DNA of 64,000 bases from G965276765 sp965276825. Lineage in GTDB: Bacteria > Actinomycetota > Acidimicrobiia > Acidimicrobiales > Palsa-688. This document shows positions 34,459-43,285 of the stretch, piece by piece (position 1 is the first letter of the stretch; each line of letters begins with the position of its first letter). The notes under the pieces are model-generated. The model was not told where the DNA came from and did no database searches. It saw only the letters and a list, made by a program, of their open reading frames with translations. Made by a program: the position numbers and the translations under genes. The DNA lies in contig OZ255630.1 of assembly GCA_965276825.1 (NCBI GenBank), positions 1,798,001 to 1,862,000 on the forward strand, read 5' to 3'.

Positions 34459-35815
34459 GCTGCTGCGCATGCCCGAGGTGGCGGCCAACACCCCGACAGC
34501 AACGCTGTCGGACTGGCTGGTCGAGGAGAACCGGCCCTACGCGTCCGCGGACGCCCTCGCCACCATCGAGACCGACAAGGCCGTCGTCGACCTGACGGCC
34601 GAGGGTGACGGCGTGGTGCTGCGGTACCTGGCCGAGCCGGGCACCGAGGTGCGCGTCGGCGACCCGATCGCGGTGATCGGACAACCTGGGGAGCCGGCTT
34701 CCGACATCGACGCCGTCGTCGCGTCCCTGGCGGCCACCGGGCCAGGCCCCGAGGAGGCGAGCGACCCGTCGCCGGCGCCCCGCCCCACCACCGGGCCGAC
34801 TCCGGGGACGAGCCCGGACCCGGCGCCGGCGTCGGCGGTGGCCTCATCGGAGCCCGCCGTGCCCTCATCGGAGGCGGCGTCTTCGTCGGAGGCGGCGCCT
34901 TCGCCGGAAGCGGCGCCTTCTTCGTCGGAGGCGGGGGGCCGGGTGTTCGCCAGCCCGCTCGCCCGCCGCCTGGCCAAGGAGGCGGGACTCCCGACCGGGT
35001 CGATCACCGGGACGGGCCCCCACGGCCGCATCGTCCGCCGCGACGTCGAGCTCGCCCTCGCCACCCGTGAGCGGGACCGGGCTCGCCAACCGGCGCCCCG
35101 CCCCGCCCCCGCCGCGTCCCCTGCGCCGGCTGCACCCTTCACCGACCAGCCGCACACCCGGATGCGGCGGGCCATCGCCCAGCGCCTGACGGAGAGCCAG
35201 CAGCTCGTGCCGCACTTCTACCTGCGCGCCACGGTGCGGGTGGACCGGCTGCTCGACCTCAGGACCGAGGTCAACCTCGTGGCTCCCGTGAGGATCTCGG
35301 TCAACGACTTCGTCATCAAGGCGGTGGCGCACGCCCACCGCGCCGTGCCGGCCATGAACGCGGTGTGGACCCCGGACGCCACCCGCGTGTTCTCCACCGT
35401 CGACCTCGGCGTCGCCGTCGCCACCGCGACCGGCCTGGTCTCCCCGGTCATCCGCGACGTCGAGCACCTGTCCATCGCCGGGGTGGCCGAGGCCTCCAGG
35501 GACCTGGCCGAGCGGGCCAGGGCGGGACAGCTGCGCCAGCACGAGCTCGAAGGCGGGGCGTCCACCGTCACGAACCTCGGCATGTACGGGACCGAGGAGC
35601 TCGCGGCCATCATCAACCCGCCGCAGTCGTCGATCCTCGCCGTCGGCGCCGCTCGGCCCGAGCCGCTGGCCACCGCCGAAGGGACCGTCGGGGTCGGGTC
35701 GGTGCTGCGGCTGACGCTCTCGGTCGACCACCGGGTCGTCGACGGTGCCGTCGCCGCCCAGTGGATGCGGGCGCTGGTCGACACGCTCCAGGCGCCCCTC
35801 GGCATCCTCCTGTGA
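34451..35815 (+). CDS. Dihydrolipoamide acyltransferase (E2)
   Basis: A 454-residue E2 component with one N-terminal lipoyl domain; the lipoylated Lys43 is in ETDKAVVD. A long linker rich in Pro, Ser, Glu and Ala (about 90-165) with near-repeats SSEAA follows, then a peripheral-subunit-binding domain (FASPLARRLAKEAGL) and the catalytic domain with active-site His427 and Asp431 in SVDHRVVDGA. It transfers the acyl group from E1 to CoA. The start codon lies inside the E1 gene, so translation is coupled. Acyl specificity is unknown. Confidence 0.93.
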   Translation: MAELLRMPEVAANTPTATLSDWLVEENRPYASADALATIETDKAVVDLTAEGDGVVLRYLAEPGTEVRVGDPIAVIGQPGEPASDIDAVVASLAATGPGPEEASDPSPAPRPTTGPTPGTSPDPAPASAVASSEPAVPSSEAASSSEAAPSPEAAPSSSEAGGRVFASPLARRLAKEAGLPTGSITGTGPHGRIVRRDVELALATRERDRARQPAPRPAPAASPAPAAPFTDQPHTRMRRAIAQRLTESQQLVPHFYLRATVRVDRLLDLRTEVNLVAPVRISVNDFVIKAVAHAHRAVPAMNAVWTPDATRVFSTVDLGVAVATATGLVSPVIRDVEHLSIAGVAEASRDLAERARAGQLRQHELEGGASTVTNLGMYGTEELAAIINPPQSSILAVGAARPEPLATAEGTVGVGSVLRLTLSVDHRVVDGAVAAQWMRALVDTLQAPLGILL

Positions 35816-35829
35816 CCCCGGCAGTGGCC

Positions 35830-35859
35830 GCCGGCGACGCCCACCTGCTCCTCGCCGGC
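35830..35859. terminator. Hairpin between E2 and M24 genes
   Basis: Perfect eight-base arms GCCGGCGA (35830-35837) and TCGCCGGC (35852-35859) with a 14-base loop sit between convergent genes. Plausible bidirectional terminator, no T-tract. Confidence 0.4.
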
Positions 35860-35906
35860 AAGCCTCTCCACGTGCACGGCTGAGACTCGTCCGGGGTGGG
35901 ACGACC

Positions 35907-37148
35907 TCAGTACGGGTTGGCCACCATCAGCTCCTGGGCGGGAAACCTCGTGAGGACGGCGGGTCCATCCGCGGTGACCACGATCTCCTCCTCGATGCGC
36001 GCCGCGGACACCCCGTCGCTCGCCGGGCAGTAGGTCTCGAGCGCGAAGACCATCCCGGCCTGGATCTCCATCGGTGTCGTGAGGCTGTTGAGCCGGCTGA
36101 TGATGGGCCGCTCGTGGAGGCCGAGACCGAGGCCGTGGCCGAACTGCAGCCCGAAAGCGGCCATCTCGCTGGCGAAGCCGAAGTCGGTGGCCGCCGGCCA
36201 CGACCTGGCGATCTCGTCGGTGCCGACGCCCGGCTTCACCAGGTCGATCGCCCCGTCCATCCACGCCCGCGCCTGGGTGTAGGCGTCGCGCTGCGCCGGG
36301 CTCGAGCTCCCGACCCCGAACGTGCGGTAGTAGCAGGTGCGGTAGCCGTTGTAGGACTGGATGACGTCGAAGAAGGCCTGGTCGCCGGGGCGGATGAGAC
36401 GGTCGCTGAAGTTGTGCGGGTGGGGGTTGCAGCGCTCCCCCGACACCGCGTTGATCGCCTCGACCTGGTCCGAGCCCATCTCGTAGAGCCGCTTGTTGGC
36501 CAGCGCGACGATCTCGTTCTCGCGCACCCCGGGCTTCAGCGCCTCGAAGATGTCCTGGTAGACGCCGTCGACCATCGACGCCGCCTGCGAGAGGAGCATG
36601 ATCTCGTCGTCGGACTTGATCTGACGGGCGTCGAGCATGACCTGCTGGCCGTCGCGGACCTCGATGCCCTGCGCCTGCAATTCGAAGAGGAACGGCAGCT
36701 CCACGATGTCGAGTCCCACCGGCTCGCCGGCGACGCCGTGGTCCTCCAGCAGGCCGGCGAGCTCCCGGACGGCGGAGGTGAACAGCCCGGCGCTCGGGGG
36801 CACCGCCCCGCGAAGACCGAGCATGCCGGCGCGGCAGTTGTCCGGTTGCAGCCACGGGGCGAACAGCTGGTGGTGGCGCGCCGCCGAGCCAAACTCCCAG
36901 AGCACCGGCTCACCGGTGCGCGTCAGGAGGGCGTAGCGCGTCATCTTGTCGCCGAGCGCGCCCCCGATCCACGTGGAGGTGACGTAGCGGATGTTGTAGA
37001 AGTCGAACAGGATCAGTGCCCCGAGGTCGCTGGCCTCGAGCGCCGCCCTGGCCCGCTCGAGGCGGTACGAGCGCAGCCGGTCGAACTCCACGCGCGACTC
37101 GAAGTCGACACCGGTGTGGCCCGGCGCCGGGATCACCGGCCCGGTCAC
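35907..37148 (-). CDS. M24-fold (Xaa-Pro peptidase/creatinase-like) enzyme
   Basis: A 413-residue protein with a creatinase-type N-terminal domain (residues about 20-170) and a pita-bread catalytic domain. The first metal Asp is kept (Asp261 in FFDVIQ), as are His338 (FGHGLGLGLHERP), Glu371 and Glu386 (RIEEE). However, the second ligand is Cys272 in the TCYYRTF motif, where an Asp is expected. A dinuclear aminopeptidase is therefore unlikely; a mononuclear or metal-free hydrolase like creatinase or ectoine hydrolase is more plausible. The GTG start overlaps the dehydrogenase stop by GTGA, in an operon with it. Confidence 0.82.
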   Translation of the reverse strand: MTGPVIPAPGHTGVDFESRVEFDRLRSYRLERARAALEASDLGALILFDFYNIRYVTSTWIGGALGDKMTRYALLTRTGEPVLWEFGSAARHHQLFAPWLQPDNCRAGMLGLRGAVPPSAGLFTSAVRELAGLLEDHGVAGEPVGLDIVELPFLFELQAQGIEVRDGQQVMLDARQIKSDDEIMLLSQAASMVDGVYQDIFEALKPGVRENEIVALANKRLYEMGSDQVEAINAVSGERCNPHPHNFSDRLIRPGDQAFFDVIQSYNGYRTCYYRTFGVGSSSPAQRDAYTQARAWMDGAIDLVKPGVGTDEIARSWPAATDFGFASEMAAFGLQFGHGLGLGLHERPIISRLNSLTTPMEIQAGMVFALETYCPASDGVSAARIEEEIVVTADGPAVLTRFPAQELMVANPY

Positions 37149-38098
37149 GAGGCCACCTCCTCGGCCAGGCCGTCGGACACGGCGACGCCCTCGGCCTCGA
37201 GCACGAGCCCGGCGGCGCGCGCCTCCTCGAGGAGCAGGACGGCGAAGTCCTCCTCCCGGTAGCCCGCCCCGATGGCCCCGGCGACCAGCTGCGAGCAGAG
37301 CGAGGCGACCGGCATGGGCACCTCCATCTCCCGCGCCGCGGCCAGGCCGAGATCGAAGTCCTTGCGCAGCAGGGGGGAGGTGAAGGTGGGAGTGAAGTCC
37401 AGGTTCACGAACGCCGGGGACTTGTAGCGCGTGAAGGTCGATCCCATCACCGAGTTGTTGAGGAACTCGAGGAAGGCCGAGCGGCGGATGCCGCCGCGCT
37501 CGGCCAGGACGGTGATCTCCGCCAGGGACTGGGTGACGACGCCGAGGAACACGTTGTGGCAGATCTTCACCAACCTGGCCATCTCGCCGTCGCCCACGTA
37601 GGTGACGCCCCGACCGAGCAGGGCCAGGAGCGGCTCCACCATGTCGAAGGCGTCCTCGGGGCCCGACACGGCCAGCGTCAGCTTCCCCGCCTTGACCACC
37701 TTGGGGTTGCCGCTGACCGGCGCGGCCAGGAAGCGCGCCCCTCGCTTGGTGGCCGCCAGGCGCACCGTCGCCGAGGTCTCGGCCGACACCGTGGAGCAGT
37801 CCACCACGACGCTCGGCACCTGGCCGTCTCCGGAGAGCAGTCCCCCTGGCCCGGTGGTGACGGCCTCGAGGTCGGCCGACGCCGACACCATGATGAAGAC
37901 CACGTCCCGGTCGGCGAGCTCGATCGGCGAATCGACGACGCGCGCGCCGTCGCCGGCCAGCTCCTCCGCCTTGGCCCTGCTGCGGTTCGTGACCGTCAGG
38001 TCCTGGCCGCCGGCGAGGAGGCGTCGGGCCATGGCGGATCCCATCCGGCCTGCTCCCACCCATCCGATGCGCAGCCCATCCGCCGTCTGCTCACTCAT
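37145..38098 (-). CDS. 3-hydroxyisobutyrate-type dehydrogenase
   Basis: A 317-residue beta-hydroxyacid dehydrogenase of the HIBADH family: NAD-binding GWVGAGRMGSAMARRL at 12-27, substrate DCSTVSAET at 100-108, and the catalytic Lys178 in the KxxxN motif (LVKICHNVFLG). It would oxidise a 3-hydroxyacid or reduce a semialdehyde acid. The start MSEQTAD has a GGAGGAA site seven bases upstream. It precedes the M24 gene and follows the Liv transporter on the same strand. The neighbours suggest a catabolic step for a transported substrate. Confidence 0.9.
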   Translation of the reverse strand: MSEQTADGLRIGWVGAGRMGSAMARRLLAGGQDLTVTNRSRAKAEELAGDGARVVDSPIELADRDVVFIMVSASADLEAVTTGPGGLLSGDGQVPSVVVDCSTVSAETSATVRLAATKRGARFLAAPVSGNPKVVKAGKLTLAVSGPEDAFDMVEPLLALLGRGVTYVGDGEMARLVKICHNVFLGVVTQSLAEITVLAERGGIRRSAFLEFLNNSVMGSTFTRYKSPAFVNLDFTPTFTSPLLRKDFDLGLAAAREMEVPMPVASLCSQLVAGAIGAGYREEDFAVLLLEEARAAGLVLEAEGVAVSDGLAEEVAS

Positions 38099-38143
38099 GT
38101 CCGGTTCCTCCAGCATTGGTCGTCGGCAGGGATCGCCGCGTCG

Positions 38144-38881
38144 TCACGAGCGGGCCGGGGTGCGCACCGCACCACCGAGGTACAGCTGGGCGATCTCGGG
38201 ATTGTCGAGCACGTCGCGTCCGCCGCCCTGCAACCGGACGTGGCCGGTCTCCACCACGACCGCGTGGGCGGCCAGTGACAGGCCGGCCCTCACGTTCTGC
38301 TCGACGAGCAGCACGGTGCGACCGGCGCGTTGCATGCCGCGCACGGTGTCCATCACCAGGCGGAGGGTGCGCGGATCGAGGCCCATCGAGGGCTCGTCGA
38401 GGACCACCAGGCGCGGGTCGAGCATCAGGCAGCGGGCAAACTCCACCAGGCGCTGCTGGCCACCCGACAGGGCGCCGGCCTTCTCGTCGGCGCGGTCCTT
38501 GACGATCGGGAACAGCTCCTCGACCTCGGCCATCCGCCGCGAGACGAGCGCCTTGTCCTTCAACAGGAACGCTCCCATGCGCACGTTCTCCGAGACGCTC
38601 ATGGACGGGAAGAGGCTGTGGTTCTGGGCCACCTGCACGACGCCCTTGGCCAGCACGTCACGCGGCGCCATGCCGACCAGCGACTCGCCGGCCAGGGTCA
38701 CCGTGCCGAGCCGCGGGCGCAGCTGGCCGCTGACCACCCGGAGGATGGTCGACTTGCCGGCGCCGTTCGGACCGACGATGCAGGTGATCTCGCCCTCGGC
38801 CACGTTGAGGCTGAGGTCGCGGAGGATGTCACTGCCGTCGTAGCCGGCCCAGACACCGGCGAGCTCGAGGAGGGCGGTCAC
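38144..38881 (-). CDS. livF: Liv-type ABC transporter ATPase LivF
   Basis: A 245-residue ABC ATPase with Walker A GPNGAGKST (37-45), Q-loop AQNHSLFPSMSVSENVRMG, signature LSGGQ and Walker B LDEPSMGLDP, followed by LLVEQNVR, all LivF-like. It pairs with LivG to energise a HAAT-type importer for branched-chain or similar amino acids, amides or aromatic compounds. The GTG start overlaps the livG stop by GTGA. Confidence 0.93.
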   Translation of the reverse strand: MTALLELAGVWAGYDGSDILRDLSLNVAEGEITCIVGPNGAGKSTILRVVSGQLRPRLGTVTLAGESLVGMAPRDVLAKGVVQVAQNHSLFPSMSVSENVRMGAFLLKDKALVSRRMAEVEELFPIVKDRADEKAGALSGGQQRLVEFARCLMLDPRLVVLDEPSMGLDPRTLRLVMDTVRGMQRAGRTVLLVEQNVRAGLSLAAHAVVVETGHVRLQGGGRDVLDNPEIAQLYLGGAVRTPARS

Positions 38882-39672
38882 TTGGCCACCCCCGTCGCTG
38901 CCCCGCCGCCCCCGGCGGCGTCGGCCTCGTCCGGCTCGTCGATCTCGTCGACCGATCCGCCGAGGTAGGCATCCAGGACCTTGGGATCGGAGCGCACCAC
39001 GTCGGGGGGACCCGTGGCGATGACCCGGCCGCGCTCCATCACGTGCACCTCGTGGCAGATCCCCATGACGAACTCCATGTTGTGCTCGACGACGAGGAAC
39101 GTGACCCCTTGCGAGTTCAGCTCCCGGATCCGGTCCGCCAGCTGGCCGATCAGCGTCGGGTTGATGCCGCCCGCCGGCTCGTCGAGCAGGATGACCTTGG
39201 GGTCCTGGGCCAGGATGATGGCCAGCTCGAGCAGCTTGCGCTGCCCGTAGGAGAGGCTGCCGGCCTCGGAGGAGACCAGGTGGGCGAGCCCGACGAAGCC
39301 GAGCAGCTGCTCGAGCCGCTCGTCGGTGTAGAGCTCCCCCCGGCGTGAGCGGTCCACGGCGCGGCTGCCGACGTGCAGGTTCTGGCGGACGCTCAGGCTG
39401 GCGAAGATGCGCGTCATCTGGAAGGTGCGGCCGATCCCGAGGGCGCACACCCGGTCCGGTCGCGGGCTGCCGATGGTCTTGCCCCGGAACGACACGGTCC
39501 CCCGGTCAGCGCGCTCGTAACCGGTGATGACGTTGAACATCGTCGTCTTGCCCGAGCCGTTGGGGCCGATGAGCCCCGTGATCGAACCTTCTTCGACGCG
39601 TAGCGTCGCCCCGTCGAGGGCGGTGAGGCCCCCGAACCGCTTCTGGGCGTCCTGCACTTCCAACAAGTTCAC
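38878..39672 (-). CDS. livG: Liv-type ABC transporter ATPase LivG
   Basis: A 264-residue ABC ATPase: Walker A GPNGSGKTT at 37-45, GRTFQMTRIFASLSVRQNL Q-loop, signature LSYGQRKLLELA, and Walker B LLDEPAGGINP with VVEHNMEFVMGICHEV, the typical LivG form. A Gly/Ala-rich, acidic tail extends past the usual length. The GTG start follows GGGAG. It belongs to the livK-livH-livM-livG-livF series. Confidence 0.93.
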   Translation of the reverse strand: MNLLEVQDAQKRFGGLTALDGATLRVEEGSITGLIGPNGSGKTTMFNVITGYERADRGTVSFRGKTIGSPRPDRVCALGIGRTFQMTRIFASLSVRQNLHVGSRAVDRSRRGELYTDERLEQLLGFVGLAHLVSSEAGSLSYGQRKLLELAIILAQDPKVILLDEPAGGINPTLIGQLADRIRELNSQGVTFLVVEHNMEFVMGICHEVHVMERGRVIATGPPDVVRSDPKVLDAYLGGSVDEIDEPDEADAAGGGGAATGVAK

Positions 39673-39686
39673 GACGAGTGCTCCCT

Positions 39687-40796
39687 TCAGGCCTCGTGGG
39701 CGGGGGCGGAGACGAGCGGTGGCGCGGGAGTGGCCGCGACCGGCGGGTCATCGGCGGCCCCCCGCCGCTGCAGCCGCCCCTTGGCCAGGCGGCCCAGGCT
39801 GGGCAGGATCCCCTGGGGCAGGAACTGCATGATGAGGAGGAAGAGGGCGCCGTAGGCGATCAGGTAGATCCCGTTGGACGAGAAGCGGATGGTGAAGTAC
39901 TGCTGGAGCGGCTCGAGGATCAGCGCGCCGATGACCGGGCCGGCCACCGTCCCGAGACCTCCGAGATAGGCCATCAGGGCGATGGACACGTCGAAGATGG
40001 CGGCGAAGGCGAACGGCGGGTAGATGCTCCCGAGGAAGTAGGCGTAGAGCCCGCCGGCCATGCCCGTGAGAAATCCGGTGATGACGAAGGCCGACAGCTT
40101 GACTCGGCCGGTGGACACGCCGAGGCCACGGGCCCGGTCCTCGTCGTCCCTGATGGCGAGCAGGTCGAGACCGAATCGGGAGCGGCGCACCGACCAGGAC
40201 GCGACGATGGCGACCACGGCGATGACCAGCCCGACGTAGTAGAAGTGGTCGTTGAACGACACCGGGCCCCAGCTCGTCGGGATGGGCAGCGACATGCCGG
40301 AGGAGCCGTTGGTGATGCCGGTCAGGTTGTAGGCCAGCAGCTGGAAGATGAAGAAGATGGCGATGGTCACGACGACGAAGGTGTGGCGCCGGGTGCGCAG
40401 CGCCAGCCATCCGACCGGGATGGCCACCAGGCCGCCGGCCAGCCCGCCGACGGGGATGAGGAGGAACACCAGGTTGCCTCCCTTCATGCCGGTGTGCATG
40501 GCGATGTTGGCGACCGTGTAGGCGCCCGTGCCGTAGAACGCGGCGTTGCCGAGGGCGGTGTAGCCGGAGTACCCGGCGAACAGGTTCCAGGCCGTCGACG
40601 AGGTCACGTAGATCAGCGTGAAGACGGCGATGGTGGTGACCGCCGGGTTGCTGAAGACCAGCGGAAAGGCGATGGCGAGGATCAGGGCCACGCCGGCCAC
40701 GCCGGGGCCCGCCCATCGGCGGCTCGGGTGCGGCGGGACCCTCGGAGGGGCCACGGAGGGAGGTGAGCTCGCGCTGATCGCGCCGGTGGTCGTCAC
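39687..40796 (-). CDS. livM: Liv-type ABC permease LivM
   Basis: A 369-residue membrane permease with about nine predicted helices and the typical SAVAIxxLA-like block (LDLLAIRDDEDRARGLGVSTGRVKLSAFVITGFLTGMAGGLYAYFLG) that contains the EAA-like cytoplasmic loop. It forms the channel together with LivH. The GTG start follows a GAGGAG site. The N terminus is Pro/Ser-rich before the first helix. Confidence 0.91.
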   Translation of the reverse strand: MTTTGAISASSPPSVAPPRVPPHPSRRWAGPGVAGVALILAIAFPLVFSNPAVTTIAVFTLIYVTSSTAWNLFAGYSGYTALGNAAFYGTGAYTVANIAMHTGMKGGNLVFLLIPVGGLAGGLVAIPVGWLALRTRRHTFVVVTIAIFFIFQLLAYNLTGITNGSSGMSLPIPTSWGPVSFNDHFYYVGLVIAVVAIVASWSVRRSRFGLDLLAIRDDEDRARGLGVSTGRVKLSAFVITGFLTGMAGGLYAYFLGSIYPPFAFAAIFDVSIALMAYLGGLGTVAGPVIGALILEPLQQYFTIRFSSNGIYLIAYGALFLLIMQFLPQGILPSLGRLAKGRLQRRGAADDPPVAATPAPPLVSAPAHEA

Positions 40797-40851
40797 GGGA
40801 GGCTCCTCGGGTGGTGCGGTGTCGTCGCCGACGAGACGTCCGGGCGCTCGC

Positions 40852-41733
40852 TCATTGCGCTCTCGTCGCGGCCTTGCCGAACAGGCCGTTCGGCCGCAGG
40901 AGCAGCACGAGGACCAGCACGGCGAAGAACATGGTGCTGGCCCACACCGGCGACCAGACCACCGCCGTCACGTCCTCGATCACCAGCATGATCACGGCGG
41001 CGATGAGTGCCCCGCCCACGCTGCCGAGGCCGCCGAGCACGATGATCACCAGCAGGCGGCTGATGAGGTCGTAGCCGGCGTTGGGGTTGAACGTCGTCGT
41101 CGCCCCGAAGACCATGCCGCCCGCCGCGGTGACGGCCACCCCGATCCCGAAGGTGATGGTGGAGACCCGGTTGATGTTGATGCCGATCAGCTCGGCGCCG
41201 AGTCGGTTCTGCACCGATGCTCTGATGCTCTGGCCCAGCTGGGTCCGGTAGAGCATGAAGTACAAGGCGCCGAGCAGGATGATCGCCATCAAGAAGCCGA
41301 GCAGGTAGATGTAGGGGAGGTAGAAGCCGAAGATGTGCAGGGACTTGTCGACGTACCAGGCGTGGAGCTGCTGGTAGTTGCCCGAGAAGGCGGCGGTGAG
41401 CACGCCCTCGACGACGATGGCGACCGCGTAGGTGACCAGGATCGACAGTCCGGTCCGGTTGCGGCCCTTCAATCGACGGATGAACAGACGCTCCATGGTG
41501 ATGCCGACCAGGAACATCAGGGGGATGGTGATCAGGAGACCCAGGAACAGGTCGATGCCGAGGTCACGGTCGAGCACGTAGCTGAGGTACGCCCCGAGGA
41601 CGACGAGCACCCCCTGGGCGATGTTGATGATGTCCATGACACCGAAGATCAGCGTCAGACCCGCAGCCATCAAGGCGTAGACGCCGCCGGTGAGGATGCC
41701 GTCGACGACGGCTTTGACTATCTCGGTGCCCAC
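40852..41733 (-). CDS. livH: Liv-type ABC permease LivH
   Basis: A 293-residue permease with eight or so helices, the conserved N terminus DGILTGGVYALMAAGLTLIFGVMDIINIAQG, and the coupling loop IRASVQNRLGAELIGININRVSTITFGIGVAVTAAGGM. The start GTG (VGTEIVKAVV) is chosen by homology of the first helix. A strong hairpin lies 64 bases upstream, between it and the binding-protein gene, and may lower its expression relative to livK. Confidence 0.92.
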   Translation of the reverse strand: MGTEIVKAVVDGILTGGVYALMAAGLTLIFGVMDIINIAQGVLVVLGAYLSYVLDRDLGIDLFLGLLITIPLMFLVGITMERLFIRRLKGRNRTGLSILVTYAVAIVVEGVLTAAFSGNYQQLHAWYVDKSLHIFGFYLPYIYLLGFLMAIILLGALYFMLYRTQLGQSIRASVQNRLGAELIGININRVSTITFGIGVAVTAAGGMVFGATTTFNPNAGYDLISRLLVIIVLGGLGSVGGALIAAVIMLVIEDVTAVVWSPVWASTMFFAVLVLVLLLRPNGLFGKAATRAQ

Positions 41734-41796
41734 TGCTCTGCCTCCAGGTTCAGGTTCGTCGACGTGGTCGGGTCGAGGTCGGGATCGAAAAGGGGA

Positions 41797-41828
41797 CGGG
41801 GCGCCGGCCGCGACCTGCCGGCGCCCCG
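41797..41828 (-). terminator. Attenuator/terminator between livK and livH
   Basis: Perfect 12-base arms CGGGGCGCCGGC and GCCGGCGCCCCG with an eight-base loop. On the minus strand the stem is followed by CCCCTTTTCG. It sits right after livK, so partial termination would give more binding protein than permease. Common in such importers; readthrough fraction is not known. Confidence 0.7.
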
Positions 41829-41843
41829 CGTGGTCTGCGGGCC

Positions 41844-43097
41844 CTACCAGGCGGGCTTGGGGAACTCGGCGGGGTTGGTCGAGGGGGGCACGGCCACGAG
41901 CTGGCTCGCAGCGTTCAGCTGGAGCGGCACGAGGCTGCCCTTCTGCCACTGGAACAGGTACGACTTGGCGGCCACGTTCTGCCCGGTCGAGTCGAAGCGG
42001 ACCGGGCCCTGGACCGTGGTGAACGTGTGCCCGTGCAGGTAGGCGATGATCTTGGCGTTGTCGAAGCTGTGGGTGGCGGCGACCGCCTGGGCCACGACCT
42101 GCCCGACCGCGTAGCCCTCGGGCACGTCGGACGACACCGACGCTGGGGCGCCGCCGTACTTGGCGGTGTAGGCCTTGACCATGGCGGCGTTGCCCGGGAA
42201 GTTGGCCGTGGGATACCAGGCGTTGGGCACCATGATCCCCTCGGTGTGGTTGGCCCCGACGGCCTTCACGAACTGCGTGCCCTGGTCCGGGCCGGCGGTC
42301 GCCACGATGATCTTCGGGTTGTAGCTCTGCTGGACGAACTGCTGGACGAACGCGGAGATGTCGTTGAGCAGCGTGCCGGCGAGCACCACGTCGGCGTGCG
42401 ATCCGATGATGCCGGCCGCGATGGGCCCGTAGTCGGTCGTCTCCGATGGGTACACCTTGTAGTAGGTCGTCCTGACGCCGGCGGCCTCGAGGATCTTGCG
42501 GGCGATGACCAGCTGCGGTGCGGTGAAGGGGTCGTCCTCGGTGGCGTAGGCCGCCGTCTTGGGCCTGGTGCTCGCAGGCATGTGGGCGATCCACTGCGCT
42601 GCGCTCACGAGGTTGTTGGCGACCGGGAGGCTCACGTCGAAGACGTTGTGCAGCCCCTGCTGGAAGACCGAAGGGCCTCCGCCGGCGCCTTCGGGAAAGG
42701 CGTAGCCGTAGCGGGCCACGACCTGGGAGGCGGCCTTGGTCAGGAGCGTCGAGAACGGGCCGAAGACCAGCTGGTCGTGGTCCAAGGTGATGAACTTCTG
42801 GTAGTTGGTCACGACCTGGGTCGGGTCGCTGGCGTCGGAGGTGATGTCCAGCTTCACCGGGTGGCCGAGGAGGCCGCCGTGGGCGTTGACCTGGTCGGCC
42901 CAGAGCGTGTACCCCTGCTGGAAGGCTTGACCGTCGGCCGCATAGTCGCCCGACAGCGACAGGGAGATCCCGATCTTGATCGGGCTCGAGCTCTTGCCCC
43001 CTGCCGACGACGTCGACGTGCTCGAGGATCCGCACCCGGCGACCGCCAGTGCCAGCGCCGCCGAGGCCGCGCCGATCCGCTTGGTTCCCCTTCTCAT
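41844..43097 (-). CDS. livK: Liv-type substrate-binding lipoprotein
   Basis: A 417-residue extracytoplasmic binding protein of the Leu/Ile/Val-type family. An N-terminal lipoprotein signal ends at the lipobox LAVAGC, followed by a Ser/Thr-rich tether. The mature part starts KIGISLSLSGDYAADGQAFQQGYTLWADQVNAHGGLLG, the family hallmark. The ligand is unknown; the family covers amino acids, amides, urea and aromatics. A LacI-type site lies 44 bases upstream of its start, and GGGGGG precedes the ATG. Confidence 0.92.
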   Translation of the reverse strand: MRRGTKRIGAASAALALAVAGCGSSSTSTSSAGGKSSSPIKIGISLSLSGDYAADGQAFQQGYTLWADQVNAHGGLLGHPVKLDITSDASDPTQVVTNYQKFITLDHDQLVFGPFSTLLTKAASQVVARYGYAFPEGAGGGPSVFQQGLHNVFDVSLPVANNLVSAAQWIAHMPASTRPKTAAYATEDDPFTAPQLVIARKILEAAGVRTTYYKVYPSETTDYGPIAAGIIGSHADVVLAGTLLNDISAFVQQFVQQSYNPKIIVATAGPDQGTQFVKAVGANHTEGIMVPNAWYPTANFPGNAAMVKAYTAKYGGAPASVSSDVPEGYAVGQVVAQAVAATHSFDNAKIIAYLHGHTFTTVQGPVRFDSTGQNVAAKSYLFQWQKGSLVPLQLNAASQLVAVPPSTNPAEFPKPAW

Positions 43098-43140
43098 GGT
43101 CCCCCCGTTTCCGGTCACCGCAGCAACCGTGCGATTTTTC

Positions 43141-43156
43141 CAACAAACGTTTGCGT
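43141..43156. promoter_or_regulatory. LacI-type operator between livK and hydrolase
   Basis: CAACAAACGTTTGCGT contains the perfect palindrome CAAACGTTTG (43144-43153) centred on CG, the classic LacI-family operator shape. It sits in the divergent region of livK and the alpha/beta hydrolase, so it could control both. Similar ACGTTTGC or CGTTTGC half-sites lie near the LacI gene and the second M24 gene. Confidence 0.7.
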
Positions 43157-43285
43157 CAGCGAGTATGTCCCGGCCGGCGAAGGCTGTCAAGGATGGCACT
43201 TTCGCTCCCCGGCACTGGCTCGGATCGCGCTGGCCGACGGCACAATCGTGTGCAACCATGGATGGACATCCGTGGAGGAGGGCAC

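Noticed and set aside
35812..35883. A 23-codon reading frame starting with GTG at the E2 stop
   Set aside because: Too short, no ribosome site or homology; half of it forms a terminator-like hairpin.
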